Of a stretch of 64,000 nucleotides of DNA, positions 9,589 through 17,471 are shown in pieces. The notes beneath the pieces are model-generated. The model worked only from the letters and a program-made list of their open reading frames with translations. It did no database searches and was not told the origin of the DNA. A program made the position numbers and the translations under genes. Position 1 is the first letter of the stretch; the number at the start of each line of letters is the position of its first letter. The DNA comes from a candidate division TA06 bacterium (GTDB lineage: Bacteria; Edwardsbacteria; AC1; EtOH8). The stretch covers positions 124,001 through 188,000 of the forward strand of contig JACRJI010000010.1 in the NCBI GenBank assembly GCA_016235665.1, written 5' to 3'.

Positions 9589-9717
9589 TCGGGCTCTCCT
9601 TATATTACCGTTTATGATGAAATATTTTATCCGCAGACGGCGTAGCGGGCGATGGCAGAACTATTACGCAGATTATATTATAATACTCTTTGTGCCTCTG
9701 TGTCTCTGTGGCTAATC
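9589..9717. repeat. Intergenic dispersed repeats upstream of leuC
   Basis: Contains the CACAGAGACACAGAGGCACA element (reverse of 9691-9712) also seen at 19760 and, diverged, at 19297, and an ATCCGCAG...ACGCAGATTATA text like that at 21481. No gene. Confidence 0.55.
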
Positions 9718-10344
9718 TTAGATCTCCCGCGCCGGGGTCAGCACCTGCTCAAAGTAAAACTTGATGGCGCTCATGGCCTGGTTCCTATAGCTTCCGGAAA
9801 CGCCCTTCTCTCCGCTCAGGTATTCCAGGTAAGCCTTTATCTCCGCCGGGCCCAGTTCCCGGGGCGGCCGGTGGCCGGTATGGGCCAGCAACAGGTTAAA
9901 ATGAGACACATAGACCCGGATGGTGGCCTCGCTGTAATTGCGCTGGCGGAGATGTTCTAGGTATTCCGGCGGCAGGGCCGGGCTTTGGGACGATGAACGC
10001 CTTCTTTTCCGCCCGTCCGTCCGGGGGCCGTCAGCGCTCCGTTTGGTCCGCCGGCCGGGCTGGGGCGCGTCGCTGACTTCGGCCAGGCCGTTCAGCTTGG
10101 CCTGCAAATGGGCCAGCCAGTTCTCCCGCCAGGGCATCAGCCCCTCATGGGATCCGGCCCGCCAGTGCAGGCTGGGCAGCCTTGTTTTGATCTCGGCCAC
10201 CGGGATCTCATCAGCGATGTCCAGCTTGATCCATTTCCGGCCCAAATGTGTAACGGGTTCGCAGTAGATGGTCGTCCGGTTCACCGGTTGGTCTGGTTGG
10301 GTCCCGGGGATGTCGTGAGTTCCGTCAATCATTATAATCTTCAA
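9718..10344 (-). pseudogene. Tyrosine recombinase remnant: N-terminal core-binding domain only
   Basis: 208 residues. The first 75 or so (THLGRKWIKLDIAD...) are unrecognised, then a basic low-complexity linker. Residues about 125-208 look like the SAM-like N-terminal DNA-binding domain of phage integrases (YLEHLRQRNYSEATIRVYVS...). The frame stops where the catalytic domain should begin, and no R-H-R-Y domain follows in the 130 bp before leuC, where only dispersed repeats lie. So it is a truncated integrase or a stand-alone DNA-binding domain. It sits in an otherwise metabolic minus-strand run, 11 bp downstream of the lyase/CoA-transferase gene. Confidence 0.6.
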
Positions 10345-10355
10345 TCCGTCATTAA

Positions 10356-12461
10356 TTAAATTGCCGCTTTGTCCTTCATGGCCTTGATCTCTTCCTCGGT
10401 GTAACCCAGCTGGGTCAGGATCTCGTTCTGGTGCTGGCCCAAAGTTGGGGGCGGGGCGTCGATGCTGGCCGGGGTGGCCGAGAACTTGGCCGACAGGTTG
10501 AACAGCTTCAGCTCGCCCAGGTCCGGGTCCTTGATGATCTCGATGGTTTTGCGGTACTTGACCTGCTCGGCGTTGAGCGCCTTCTCCAGAGTGTAGATGT
10601 CGCCCGAGGGTACGCCCTTGGCGTTGAGAACCTCTACCCAGTGCTCGGTGGTCTGGGTCTTCAGTTTATCCTCCAGCAGCGGGGTCAACTGCTTGCGGTT
10701 CTTCTTGCGGGTGTCCCGCTCCTGGAAACGGGGATCGGTCAAGAGCTCCGGCACGCCCAGCACATTGGCCAGGTCCTCCCACTGCTTTTGCTGGTTGGCC
10801 GCGATGTTGATGTAGCCGTCCTTGGTGACGAAGGTGCCCGAGGGGGCGGCGGTGAAGTTGTCGTTGCCCATCACCACCGGCTGCTGGCCGCCGATCAGCA
10901 GATTGGCGGCCACCCAGCCCATCAGCGGCATGATGGAATCCAATAAGGCGATGTCGATGAACTGGCCCTCGCCGGTCTTCTCCCGGTAATACAGGGCGGC
11001 CATGATGGCGAAGGCGGCGTTGAGGCCGCCCACGGTGTCGCAGACCGGGAAGCCGGCCCGAAGCGGGTGCAGCCGCTCGTCGCCGTTGACGTCCATCTCG
11101 CCCGACAGGCCCTGGATGATCTGGTCGTAGGCCGGCTTAAAGGCGTCGGGACCGGCCTGGCCGAACCCGGAGATGGCGCAGTAGACTATCTTGGGGTTGA
11201 TCTTCCTGATCTCGGCGTAGGAGAAGCCCAGCCGGTCCATCACGCCGGGACGGAAATTCTCCACCACCACGTCGGCGGTCTTCAGCAGTTTGCGGAAGAT
11301 CTCCTTGGCCTCCTCGGCCTTCAGATTTAAGGTGATGGATTTCTTGTTGGCGTTCTGGGCCAGAAAGGAGGTGCCCATCAGCTTCTGATTCAGGGCCGGG
11401 ACCGCCCCCAGCTTGCGGGCCAGGTCGCCGCCCTCGGGGTTCTCGATCTTGATCACCTCGGCCCCCAGCAGGGCCAGGTGCATGGTGGAAAAGGGCCCGG
11501 ACAGGACGTTGGTCATATCCAGCACCCGGATGTTCTGCATCATTTTTTTCGGCCTCGGTTTGATTAATGGTCCCGATTTGAGGATGGAACCCGGAAGCTC
11601 ACGGCCCAGGAAATCCTGAACCTCTTTTGATATCTCCAGCAGCCTGAAGAGGTCAATGTCGGTCCGCCGGCCCTCCCGCTGCAGCGCGTGGACGAAGTCC
11701 TCGGTGGCCACGTTGCCGGCCGCCACCTTGGTGAAGGGGCAGCCGCCCAGCCCGCCGAAGGCGGTCTCGATGTAGGTGACCCCGGCCTGCATGGCGGCGA
11801 AGATGTTGGCCATCCCCAGCCCGTAGGTGTTGTGGAAGTGGCAGGCCAGCTCGACCTTGGGGTCTAGTTTCTTGATTGCTCCGAACAATCTGATGACCTG
11901 CTGGGGGTCGGCGTGGCCGGCGGTGTCGGCCAGGCTGATGTTCTTTATGCCGGCCTCCAGATACTTTTTGACCATGGCCAGCACCTTGTCCTCCGGTATC
12001 GGGCCGTCGAAGCCGCAGCCGAAGGCCGACTGGACAGAGGCCTGGACCTTCTTGCCCGCATCCTGTGCCTTTTTGGCCATGGACAGGATCTGGCCCATGG
12101 CCTTCTCAGGTGTCATCCCGGTGTTCTTCTGGCTGTGGGTCTCGCTGGCCGAAACCCCCATGCAGAACATCTCCACCCCGCAGGCCATCCCGCGCTCAAA
12201 ACCCTTTTCGTTAAGCACCAGGCCGGAGAGAATGGTTTTGGGATTCTTCTTGCCGTTCTTGGCGTAATGGGCGAACAGGTCGTCGGTGTCGGCCATCTGG
12301 GGCACTTTTTCCTGGTGGACGAAAGATCCCACCTGGATGATGTCCACTCCGGAATCCATCAGGGCATCGATCCACTGGATCTTCTGCCCGGTGGGGACGG
12401 TCTTCTTTTCTATCTGAAAACCGTCCCGCAGGCCTACCTCGTGAATGAAGATTTCTGGCAT
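10356..12461 (-). CDS. HMG-CoA-lyase-family / CaiB-BaiF CoA-transferase fusion
   Basis: Two enzymes in one 701-residue chain. Residues 1-300 are a DRE-TIM metallolyase of the HMG-CoA lyase family: EVGLRDG (R12, D13), CHFHNTYG (H208, H210), and the catalytic-loop cysteine C241 in GGLGGCPFTK. From about 305 follows a family III CoA-transferase (VLSGPFSTMHLALLGAEVIKIE, ALLDS catalytic Asp). A substrate acid could be activated by CoA transfer and then cleaved to acetyl-CoA plus an oxoacid in one protein. Which acid is unknown; HMG, citramalate and citrate are candidates. The frame extends to a TTG at 12494 through a palindromic repeat, so I chose ATG 12461. Confidence 0.8.
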   Translation of the reverse strand: MPEIFIHEVGLRDGFQIEKKTVPTGQKIQWIDALMDSGVDIIQVGSFVHQEKVPQMADTDDLFAHYAKNGKKNPKTILSGLVLNEKGFERGMACGVEMFCMGVSASETHSQKNTGMTPEKAMGQILSMAKKAQDAGKKVQASVQSAFGCGFDGPIPEDKVLAMVKKYLEAGIKNISLADTAGHADPQQVIRLFGAIKKLDPKVELACHFHNTYGLGMANIFAAMQAGVTYIETAFGGLGGCPFTKVAAGNVATEDFVHALQREGRRTDIDLFRLLEISKEVQDFLGRELPGSILKSGPLIKPRPKKMMQNIRVLDMTNVLSGPFSTMHLALLGAEVIKIENPEGGDLARKLGAVPALNQKLMGTSFLAQNANKKSITLNLKAEEAKEIFRKLLKTADVVVENFRPGVMDRLGFSYAEIRKINPKIVYCAISGFGQAGPDAFKPAYDQIIQGLSGEMDVNGDERLHPLRAGFPVCDTVGGLNAAFAIMAALYYREKTGEGQFIDIALLDSIMPLMGWVAANLLIGGQQPVVMGNDNFTAAPSGTFVTKDGYINIAANQQKQWEDLANVLGVPELLTDPRFQERDTRKKNRKQLTPLLEDKLKTQTTEHWVEVLNAKGVPSGDIYTLEKALNAEQVKYRKTIEIIKDPDLGELKLFNLSAKFSATPASIDAPPPTLGQHQNEILTQLGYTEEEIKAMKDKAAI

Positions 12462-12480
12462 ATTGATTCTTATTATTGTT

Positions 12481-12502
12481 GGGACAGGTTTCAAACCTGT
12501 CC
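12481..12502. repeat. Palindromic dispersed element (GGACAGGTTT/AAACCTGTCC)
   Basis: Ten-base perfect arms with a one-base loop, just upstream of the lyase/CoA-transferase start. Confidence 0.7.
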
Positions 12503-12532
12503 TTACTATTTACTGTCGGGGCAATTCAATTG

Positions 12533-12558
12533 TAGGGGCGATTCGTGAATCGCCCCTA
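12533..12558. repeat. Palindromic dispersed element (TAGGGGCGATTC/GAATCGCCCCTA)
   Basis: Twelve-base perfect arms with a two-base loop, in the gap between the dehydrogenase and lyase genes. Elements of this text are widely dispersed in bacterial genomes; it could also be a processing or attenuation hairpin. Confidence 0.7.
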
Positions 12559-12566
12559 TAGGATCG

Positions 12567-13685
12567 TTATAATTTCCCGGCGACGGCCTGGCCCATTTCC
12601 AGGGTCTTGGTATCGCCGCCCATGTCGTAGGTCCGGGCCTTGCCCTCCTTGATCACCGCAGCCACCGCGGCCTCGATCTTGTCGGCCTTCTCGGTCTCGC
12701 CCAGCCAGGTCAGCATCATCTTAGCGGCCAAAATGGTGGCGATGGGATTGGTCTTGTACATGCCGGCGTATTTTGGGGCCGAGCCGTGGGTGGGCTCGAA
12801 AACCGCCAGCTTGTCGCCGATGTTGCCGGAGCAGCCAAAGCCCAGGCCGCCCACCATCTGGGCGCAGAGGTCGCTGATGATATCACCGAACAGGTTGGTG
12901 GCCACCAGCACCGAGTAGTTCATGGGGTTCTTTAAAAGCCACATGCAGATGGCGTCCACGTTGGCATCGTCGCACTGGATGCCGGGGTAGTCCTTGGCCA
13001 CTTCCTTGCCGATCTCCAGGAACAGGCCCTCGGTGGCCCGCACCACGTTGGCCTTGTGGACGATGGTCACCTTTTTCTTGCCGTACTTCTTGGCGTACTC
13101 GAAGGCCGCCCGGATTATCCGTTCCGAGCCTTTTTTCGTATTTATCTTGCAGGTGATGGCGTACTGGTCCAGCGGCACGTCCTTGAAGGCGGCGAAGGGC
13201 TTGGAGACCTTGGTCAGCACGTCCTTCAATTCCTGGTTCATGGGATTGAACTCGACGCCCGAATACAGCCCTTCGGTGTTTTCCCGGAAAACGGTCAGGT
13301 CTATCTCATTCTTGAAATTCAGGGGGTTTCCGGGGTAGGCTTTGCAGGGTCTTAAGCAGGTGTACAGGTCGAACAGCTGGCGCATCCGCACTATCGGCGA
13401 GCGGTAGACCATGCCCTTGCCCTGAAGCTCCGGCACCAGTTCCTTCTCGGCGGCCTTGACCGGCTTGGAGGTGATAGCGCCGAACATGGCGGCGTCAACC
13501 TTGCCCAAAAGATCTATGGTCCGCTGGGGGAAGGCCTCGCCCTCCTTGCACCAGAATTCCCAGCCAATGTCCCCGTGGGTGTATTCAGCGTCGAACTTGA
13601 CCGCGTCCAGCACTATCTTGGCGGCTTCCATAACTTCGATTCCGATGCCGTCTCCCGGCAGCCAGGCTATCTTGTACTTGGCCAT
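12567..13685 (-). CDS. Isocitrate/isopropylmalate-family NAD-dependent dehydrogenase
   Basis: 372 residues with the beta-decarboxylating dehydrogenase fold: WLPGDGIGIEV near the start, RMRQLFDLYTCLRP substrate loop, FRENTEGLYSG, IVHKANVVRATEG and LFGDIISDLCAQMVGGLG. The KAN and ENTEGLYSG motifs and the SPIVRMR loop favour isocitrate or homoisocitrate over isopropylmalate, but the loop is not diagnostic. First gene of a five-gene minus-strand run that also encodes aconitase-like subunits, so consecutive steps on one tricarboxylic acid are plausible. A good AAGGAG site precedes the ATG. Confidence 0.85.
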   Translation of the reverse strand: MAKYKIAWLPGDGIGIEVMEAAKIVLDAVKFDAEYTHGDIGWEFWCKEGEAFPQRTIDLLGKVDAAMFGAITSKPVKAAEKELVPELQGKGMVYRSPIVRMRQLFDLYTCLRPCKAYPGNPLNFKNEIDLTVFRENTEGLYSGVEFNPMNQELKDVLTKVSKPFAAFKDVPLDQYAITCKINTKKGSERIIRAAFEYAKKYGKKKVTIVHKANVVRATEGLFLEIGKEVAKDYPGIQCDDANVDAICMWLLKNPMNYSVLVATNLFGDIISDLCAQMVGGLGFGCSGNIGDKLAVFEPTHGSAPKYAGMYKTNPIATILAAKMMLTWLGETEKADKIEAAVAAVIKEGKARTYDMGGDTKTLEMGQAVAGKL

Positions 13686-13719
13686 GAGGGTCTCCTTGTG
13701 GATATTGTTAATTGTTTAA

Positions 13720-13738
13720 TAATCTTATGGTAAGATTA
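13720..13738. promoter_or_regulatory. Candidate operator: TAATCTTA-TGG-TAAGATTA palindrome
   Basis: Eight-base perfect inverted repeat with a three-base spacer, just downstream of the -10 of the dehydrogenase operon promoter, where a repressor would block transcription. The adjacent ArsR-type regulator is the obvious candidate. Confidence 0.5.
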
Positions 13739-13740
13739 TC

Positions 13741-13770
13741 ATTTTACCTTAAATAAATGCATTATGTCAA
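13741..13770 (-). promoter_or_regulatory. Sigma70-type promoter of the dehydrogenase-leuD operon
   Basis: Minus strand TTGACA (13765-13770), 18-bp spacer, TAAAAT (13741-13746). Confidence 0.65.
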
Positions 13771-13793
13771 GTGAAACGGGGCAAGGGAAACTA

Positions 13794-13822
13794 CCGCCGG
13801 GGGCTGGTTCCCAGCCCGGCGG
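13794..13822 (-). terminator. Hairpin directly after the ArsR gene stop
   Basis: CCGCCGGG...CTGG pairs with CCAGCCCGGCGG. There is no U-run, so it may be a weak or factor-assisted terminator. Confidence 0.5.
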
Positions 13823-14170
13823 TCACCGCGATCTCTTTATCTTTCGGCGGTCCGCTTTTTTCATTTTTTTATGGTCATCGCTGACCATGCTGTCCTGGTT
13901 GGCCCACTGGGTGATGTGCTTCAGCAGGATCGGCACATACTCGTTGGCGGCCGCCGAGGAAAGACGGTAGTTAACCCACAGAGCGTCCCGTTTATCCTCA
14001 ACCAGCCCGGCGTTCTTGAGCTGGTGGAGGTGCCGGGAGACGCAGGGCTGGGAAATGCCCAGCACCGAGGTCAGCCCGTTCACGCTCATGGGCTTCTCCT
14101 GCAGCATCTTCAGTATCCGGATCCGGTTCTGGTCCCCCAGGGCCTTGAACACTTTTACCAAGTTCTTCAT
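13823..14170 (-). CDS. ArsR/SmtB-family transcriptional repressor
   Basis: 115 residues with a winged helix: FKALGDQNRIRILKML opening helix, ISQPCVSRHLHQLKNAGLV recognition helix, then the KRDALWVNYRLS wing. The classical ELCVCDL metal-binding cysteines are absent (the region reads KPMSVNGLTSVLG), so arsenic or soft-metal sensing by that site is unlikely. The C-terminus is basic (KKMKKADRRKIKRSR). It has its own strong promoter with a palindrome over the start point, as in autorepressed ArsR genes, and lies directly upstream of the dehydrogenase operon on the same strand. Confidence 0.85.
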   Translation of the reverse strand: MKNLVKVFKALGDQNRIRILKMLQEKPMSVNGLTSVLGISQPCVSRHLHQLKNAGLVEDKRDALWVNYRLSSAAANEYVPILLKHITQWANQDSMVSDDHKKMKKADRRKIKRSR

Positions 14171-14180
14171 ATGTTCCGTT

Positions 14181-14213
14181 TCAATATGCTTATATAGCTA
14201 TATGGATATATGA
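14181..14213. promoter_or_regulatory. Candidate autoregulatory operator of the ArsR gene
   Basis: An imperfect dyad centred on ATATAGCTATAT (14192-14203), flanked by TCAATAT and ATATATGA, covering the predicted transcription start. Its sequence differs from the palindrome at 13720. Confidence 0.45.
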
Positions 14214-14242
14214 ATGATATCAAAATATCGTCCGGTTGTCAA
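14214..14242 (-). promoter_or_regulatory. Sigma70-type promoter of the ArsR gene
   Basis: Minus strand TTGACA (14237-14242), 17-bp spacer, TATCAT (14214-14219). Confidence 0.65.
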
Positions 14243-14482
14243 ACATTTTCAAACGGACACTTTGTTTTTATCTGTGATCCTCCCCAACCATCTCATCAAT
14301 TACTTTGACACAATAATCGTGAAGGATGAAATATATTAATATTTCTCTTGACTTTTAAAATATTAGATGTACAATAATATAATATGAGGGGGTATGATTG
14401 TGGAACTTCGTTGAGCAGTTGATTTACAAGGCCAGGAAAAATCTGACAAGATAATTTTATTTATTTTTTAAAGGAGACCGCC
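14243..14482. other. AT-rich intergenic region, no gene seen
   Basis: With the ArsR promoter region this makes a gap of about 310 bp. It holds a weak plus-strand promoter candidate (TTGACT near 14348, AT-rich -10 around 14370) and the AAAGGAG site of the next gene. Confidence 0.4.
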
Positions 14483-16417
14483 ATGTCAGCAAAAAAAATG
14501 TTAGTATTACTGGCCGGGCTTGCTTTATTTGTGCAACCGGTTTCCGCCGGGCAGTGGGTCGAGACCACCCAGACCGATTTTGCCGACGGTGTATTCAACG
14601 TCAATGTGATTGCAGATCATTCAGGAATATTGAAAGTGCACCAAGACGCAATTTACGACTTGAATGAGGACGGAAATCCCGACATTATCATCAGCAACAT
14701 GCAGGATACTCTATGGGGAGACGATTTTGATGTGCCGTCGTATATTTACTGGGGCACCGACTCCGGCTATACAATAAGCCAACGTACTGCCATTTACACA
14801 CACGGCGCGACCGGAAACAGTGTGGCTGACCTGAATAATGACGGATATTGGGATATAGTATTTAGCAGTTATGACCGTTCAGGATCTCAATATGGCAGGA
14901 TATACTGGGGCAGCGACCAGGGTTATACCGAGACCAACACAGATTCCCTGCCTGTTCAAGGATCACATTACAATTATGTTGCCGATCTTGATGGCGATCA
15001 CTACCTAGATATCATTTTCACCAATTATGGAAAGAATTATGCACATGATGTCCCTTCATATATTTACTGGGGAGGTGCATCTGGGTACAGCAGTTCTAAC
15101 CGGACGGAACTGCAAACCCACGGTGCCACGGGTTGTTCGGTATCGGACCTGAACAGGGACGGGTATTTGGACATTGTAATCAGTAATACGATCAGTGGCA
15201 TAGACGATGTTTGTATAAACTCTTATATCTTCTGGGGCGATTCAAGCGGATACAGTGATAACCGTAAGGATTCATTACCGACCAAGGCCGGTTACGGCAA
15301 TGCCGTATGCGATCTCAATAAAGATGGCTACCTGGATATTGTATTTTCTAACCACCGCGACGGTTCGGACCCCAATTATCAATATGAGTGCAATTCGGTG
15401 ATATATTGGGGAGATTCCACCGGACATTTTTCTTCAACGCGGATCACTGAACTTCCCACGCTGGGGGCGATTTCTGTTTCAATTGGAGACCTCAATCTTG
15501 ACCAATGGCCGGATGTGGTCTTTGCGAACTGGCGAAGCGGTACAACATGGAATGTTTCGTCTTATATATATTGGGGGTCGTCATCCGGATATCAAGCCAC
15601 TAATCGTACAGAATTGCCGGTATTTGCTTGCACCGGAGTAATGATAGGAAAAGTAGCCAACAACGGCACTCCTGGCGGCGGGCAGTACCCGGATATCGTC
15701 TTCACTGGACAAACTAATTCATTCATTTACTTTAACGGCACAGATGGTTTCTCTACAAGCAATCGGACGTCACTGAGTTGCAGTTACGGGAGCATGTCAA
15801 CGAAGAATGCAGGCAATTTGTGCGATAGAAGCAAAATTGAAACCTACTTTTCATCGGTTTTCGGGAACGAGGTTGATACCAAAGAATGGGGATCTTGTTC
15901 CTGGAACGAGCAAATGCCAGCCGGGGCCAGTGCCCAGGTTTCTTTAAGAACCGGTAACACAGCCGATCCCGATGATGGGAGCTGGAGCTCCTGGTCCCAG
16001 GTTGCCAAATCGGGACTGCCGGGTAAGGCTTCGCCGTCGAAATACATACAGTATCAATATACGGCCACGGCCAATGAACTTTACCAGGGTCCGGTATTGA
16101 ATGATATCACCATTGACTACATTGTACCAGCCGGGATCAACGGAGAGCCCAAGGAAGCCTTGAAAACAGACTTTTCCGTGCAAATACAGGGTTCCCAGGC
16201 CAGGATCAAATATACCATAGCCGAACCGGGCAAGGTCTCGATCAAAGCCTATAATCTGCTGGGTCAGCAAGTCGGGGTGCTGGAGGAGGGAACGAAGGCG
16301 GCCGGCAGTTATCAGTTTAACTGGGGAAAACAGGGAACGCTGTCCAACGGAATATACATTGTCCGCGCCCAACTGGGCCGGGAGTGGTTCACCAAGCGGC
16401 TGGTGCTGGTCGAGTGA
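14483..16417 (+). CDS. Secreted VCBS/FG-GAP repeat protein with C-terminal sorting domain
   Basis: 644 residues. A signal peptide (MSAKKMLVLLAGLALFVQPVSA) is followed by seven or so FG-GAP/VCBS-like repeats, each with a calcium-type DLNxDGYxDIVF motif and a SYIYWG strand, probably a beta-propeller. The C-terminus (about 560-644) is a FlgD-Ig/type A sorting domain (KVSIKAYNLLGQQVG...GIYIVRA...KRLVLVE), so the protein is likely exported by a type IX-like system and surface attached. The ligand is unknown. AAAGGAG ribosome site and a terminator downstream make it a single-gene unit. Confidence 0.85.
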   Translation: MSAKKMLVLLAGLALFVQPVSAGQWVETTQTDFADGVFNVNVIADHSGILKVHQDAIYDLNEDGNPDIIISNMQDTLWGDDFDVPSYIYWGTDSGYTISQRTAIYTHGATGNSVADLNNDGYWDIVFSSYDRSGSQYGRIYWGSDQGYTETNTDSLPVQGSHYNYVADLDGDHYLDIIFTNYGKNYAHDVPSYIYWGGASGYSSSNRTELQTHGATGCSVSDLNRDGYLDIVISNTISGIDDVCINSYIFWGDSSGYSDNRKDSLPTKAGYGNAVCDLNKDGYLDIVFSNHRDGSDPNYQYECNSVIYWGDSTGHFSSTRITELPTLGAISVSIGDLNLDQWPDVVFANWRSGTTWNVSSYIYWGSSSGYQATNRTELPVFACTGVMIGKVANNGTPGGGQYPDIVFTGQTNSFIYFNGTDGFSTSNRTSLSCSYGSMSTKNAGNLCDRSKIETYFSSVFGNEVDTKEWGSCSWNEQMPAGASAQVSLRTGNTADPDDGSWSSWSQVAKSGLPGKASPSKYIQYQYTATANELYQGPVLNDITIDYIVPAGINGEPKEALKTDFSVQIQGSQARIKYTIAEPGKVSIKAYNLLGQQVGVLEEGTKAAGSYQFNWGKQGTLSNGIYIVRAQLGREWFTKRLVLVE

Positions 16418-16449
16418 CGGCCGATGGTCCGTGCGGACCTGTTACAGGA

Positions 16450-16482
16450 GAAAAGACGCAGTATTCACTGCGTCTTTTCTGT
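16450..16482 (+). terminator. Rho-independent terminator
   Basis: AAAAGACGCAG, six-base loop, CTGCGTCTTTT, 33 bp after the VCBS gene. Confidence 0.85.
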
Positions 16483-16549
16483 TTCCCGGCGGCATGCCGC
16501 ACCGGATATCCTGAGTGTGTTAACAAAGCCTTGAAAACAGTATTTCATA

Positions 16550-16579
16550 TTGCACAAACGGGCATATTTGTGATATTAT
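16550..16579 (+). promoter_or_regulatory. Promoter candidate of the amidotransferase gene
   Basis: TTGCAC (16550-16555), 18-bp spacer, TATTAT (16574-16579). Confidence 0.5.
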
Positions 16580-16622
16580 AATAGGTTGAACTATAAAGCT
16601 AACCCAAACTCCGGTATTGGTT

Positions 16623-17360
16623 ATGAGCAAAGATATCAAATTCCCGATCATAGGGATGACCGCCCTGCGCAGCCCGGACCAAACCAGCTATCACCACATC
16701 CTGACCGGGCCCTATGTCCGGTGTATCACGGCGGCCGGGGGTTACCCCATCCTTCTGCCTTCGATCCCGGAGCGGTGCGAGGAGGCGCTATCATTGGTGG
16801 ACGGACTTCTGCTGATCGGCGGCGGTGACATAGAAGCCAAACATCTTGGAGCGGAGAACCATCCCAAGGCAAAATTCTTCAATCCTTTGCGGGACGAGTT
16901 CGAGCTGGCCATCATCAAACTGGCTGCCCAAAGGAAGATGCCGATGCTGGGCATCTGCCGGGGAATGCAGATGATGAACGTGGCCCTGGGCGGTTCGCTT
17001 TACCAGGACATTAACGACGAACAGGGCACGGACTTTGACCACCAGCGGGAGAAGACCCCGGACCTGCCGGTGCATGCGATCAGCATCGCGGCCGAAAGCT
17101 GTCTGGCCTCCATCCTGGGGACCACCTCGGTCTCGGTCAACAGCGTCCATCACCAGGCGATAAAGGATGTTTCCTCCAAACTCAAAGCGGTGGCCTGGGC
17201 CCCGGACGGGGTGATAGAGGCGGCCGAGTCCTGCGGGGATCAAGGATTCATGCTTGGTGTGCAGTGGCACCCGGAGCGGATAACGGAAAAACAGCCGGAG
17301 CAGCTGAGGTTGTTTGAAAGATTTATCGGGGCGGCGGGAAACTATGCGCAAAGAAAATAG
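16623..17360 (+). CDS. Class I glutamine amidotransferase-like hydrolase (peptidase C26, PuuD-like)
   Basis: 245 residues from ATG 16623; a TTG two codons earlier is less likely. It has the catalytic triad of the gamma-glutamyl-GABA hydrolase family: nucleophile in LGICRGMQMMNVALGG, and His/Glu in GVQWHPERI. The N-terminal IPxxGxTAL-like strand and the GLLLIGGGDI loop are also typical. Family members cleave gamma-glutamyl amides in the cytoplasm, for example in polyamine breakdown. No polyamine genes lie nearby, so the substrate is open. Confidence 0.87.
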   Translation: MSKDIKFPIIGMTALRSPDQTSYHHILTGPYVRCITAAGGYPILLPSIPERCEEALSLVDGLLLIGGGDIEAKHLGAENHPKAKFFNPLRDEFELAIIKLAAQRKMPMLGICRGMQMMNVALGGSLYQDINDEQGTDFDHQREKTPDLPVHAISIAAESCLASILGTTSVSVNSVHHQAIKDVSSKLKAVAWAPDGVIEAAESCGDQGFMLGVQWHPERITEKQPEQLRLFERFIGAAGNYAQRK

Positions 17361-17391
17361 TGACTACTGGATACTGACTACTGACTACCGC
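17361..17391. repeat. TACTGACTAC-type intergenic repeat
   Basis: Repeated ACTACTGGATACTGACTACT text between genes; a reverse-type relative (TATTCAGTATTCGGCATTCAG) occurs at 52201. Confidence 0.45.
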
Positions 17392-17471
17392 ATACACTAT
17401 CCAGCAGCCACTATACAGTATGATATAAATTAGTCATAAGTTTTAAGACATCATAAAAGGAGCTGGTTTAA

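Noticed and set aside
12462-12494. Upstream TTG start of the lyase/CoA-transferase gene
   Set aside because: It would add residues encoded by the palindromic repeat; the family motif begins right after ATG 12461.
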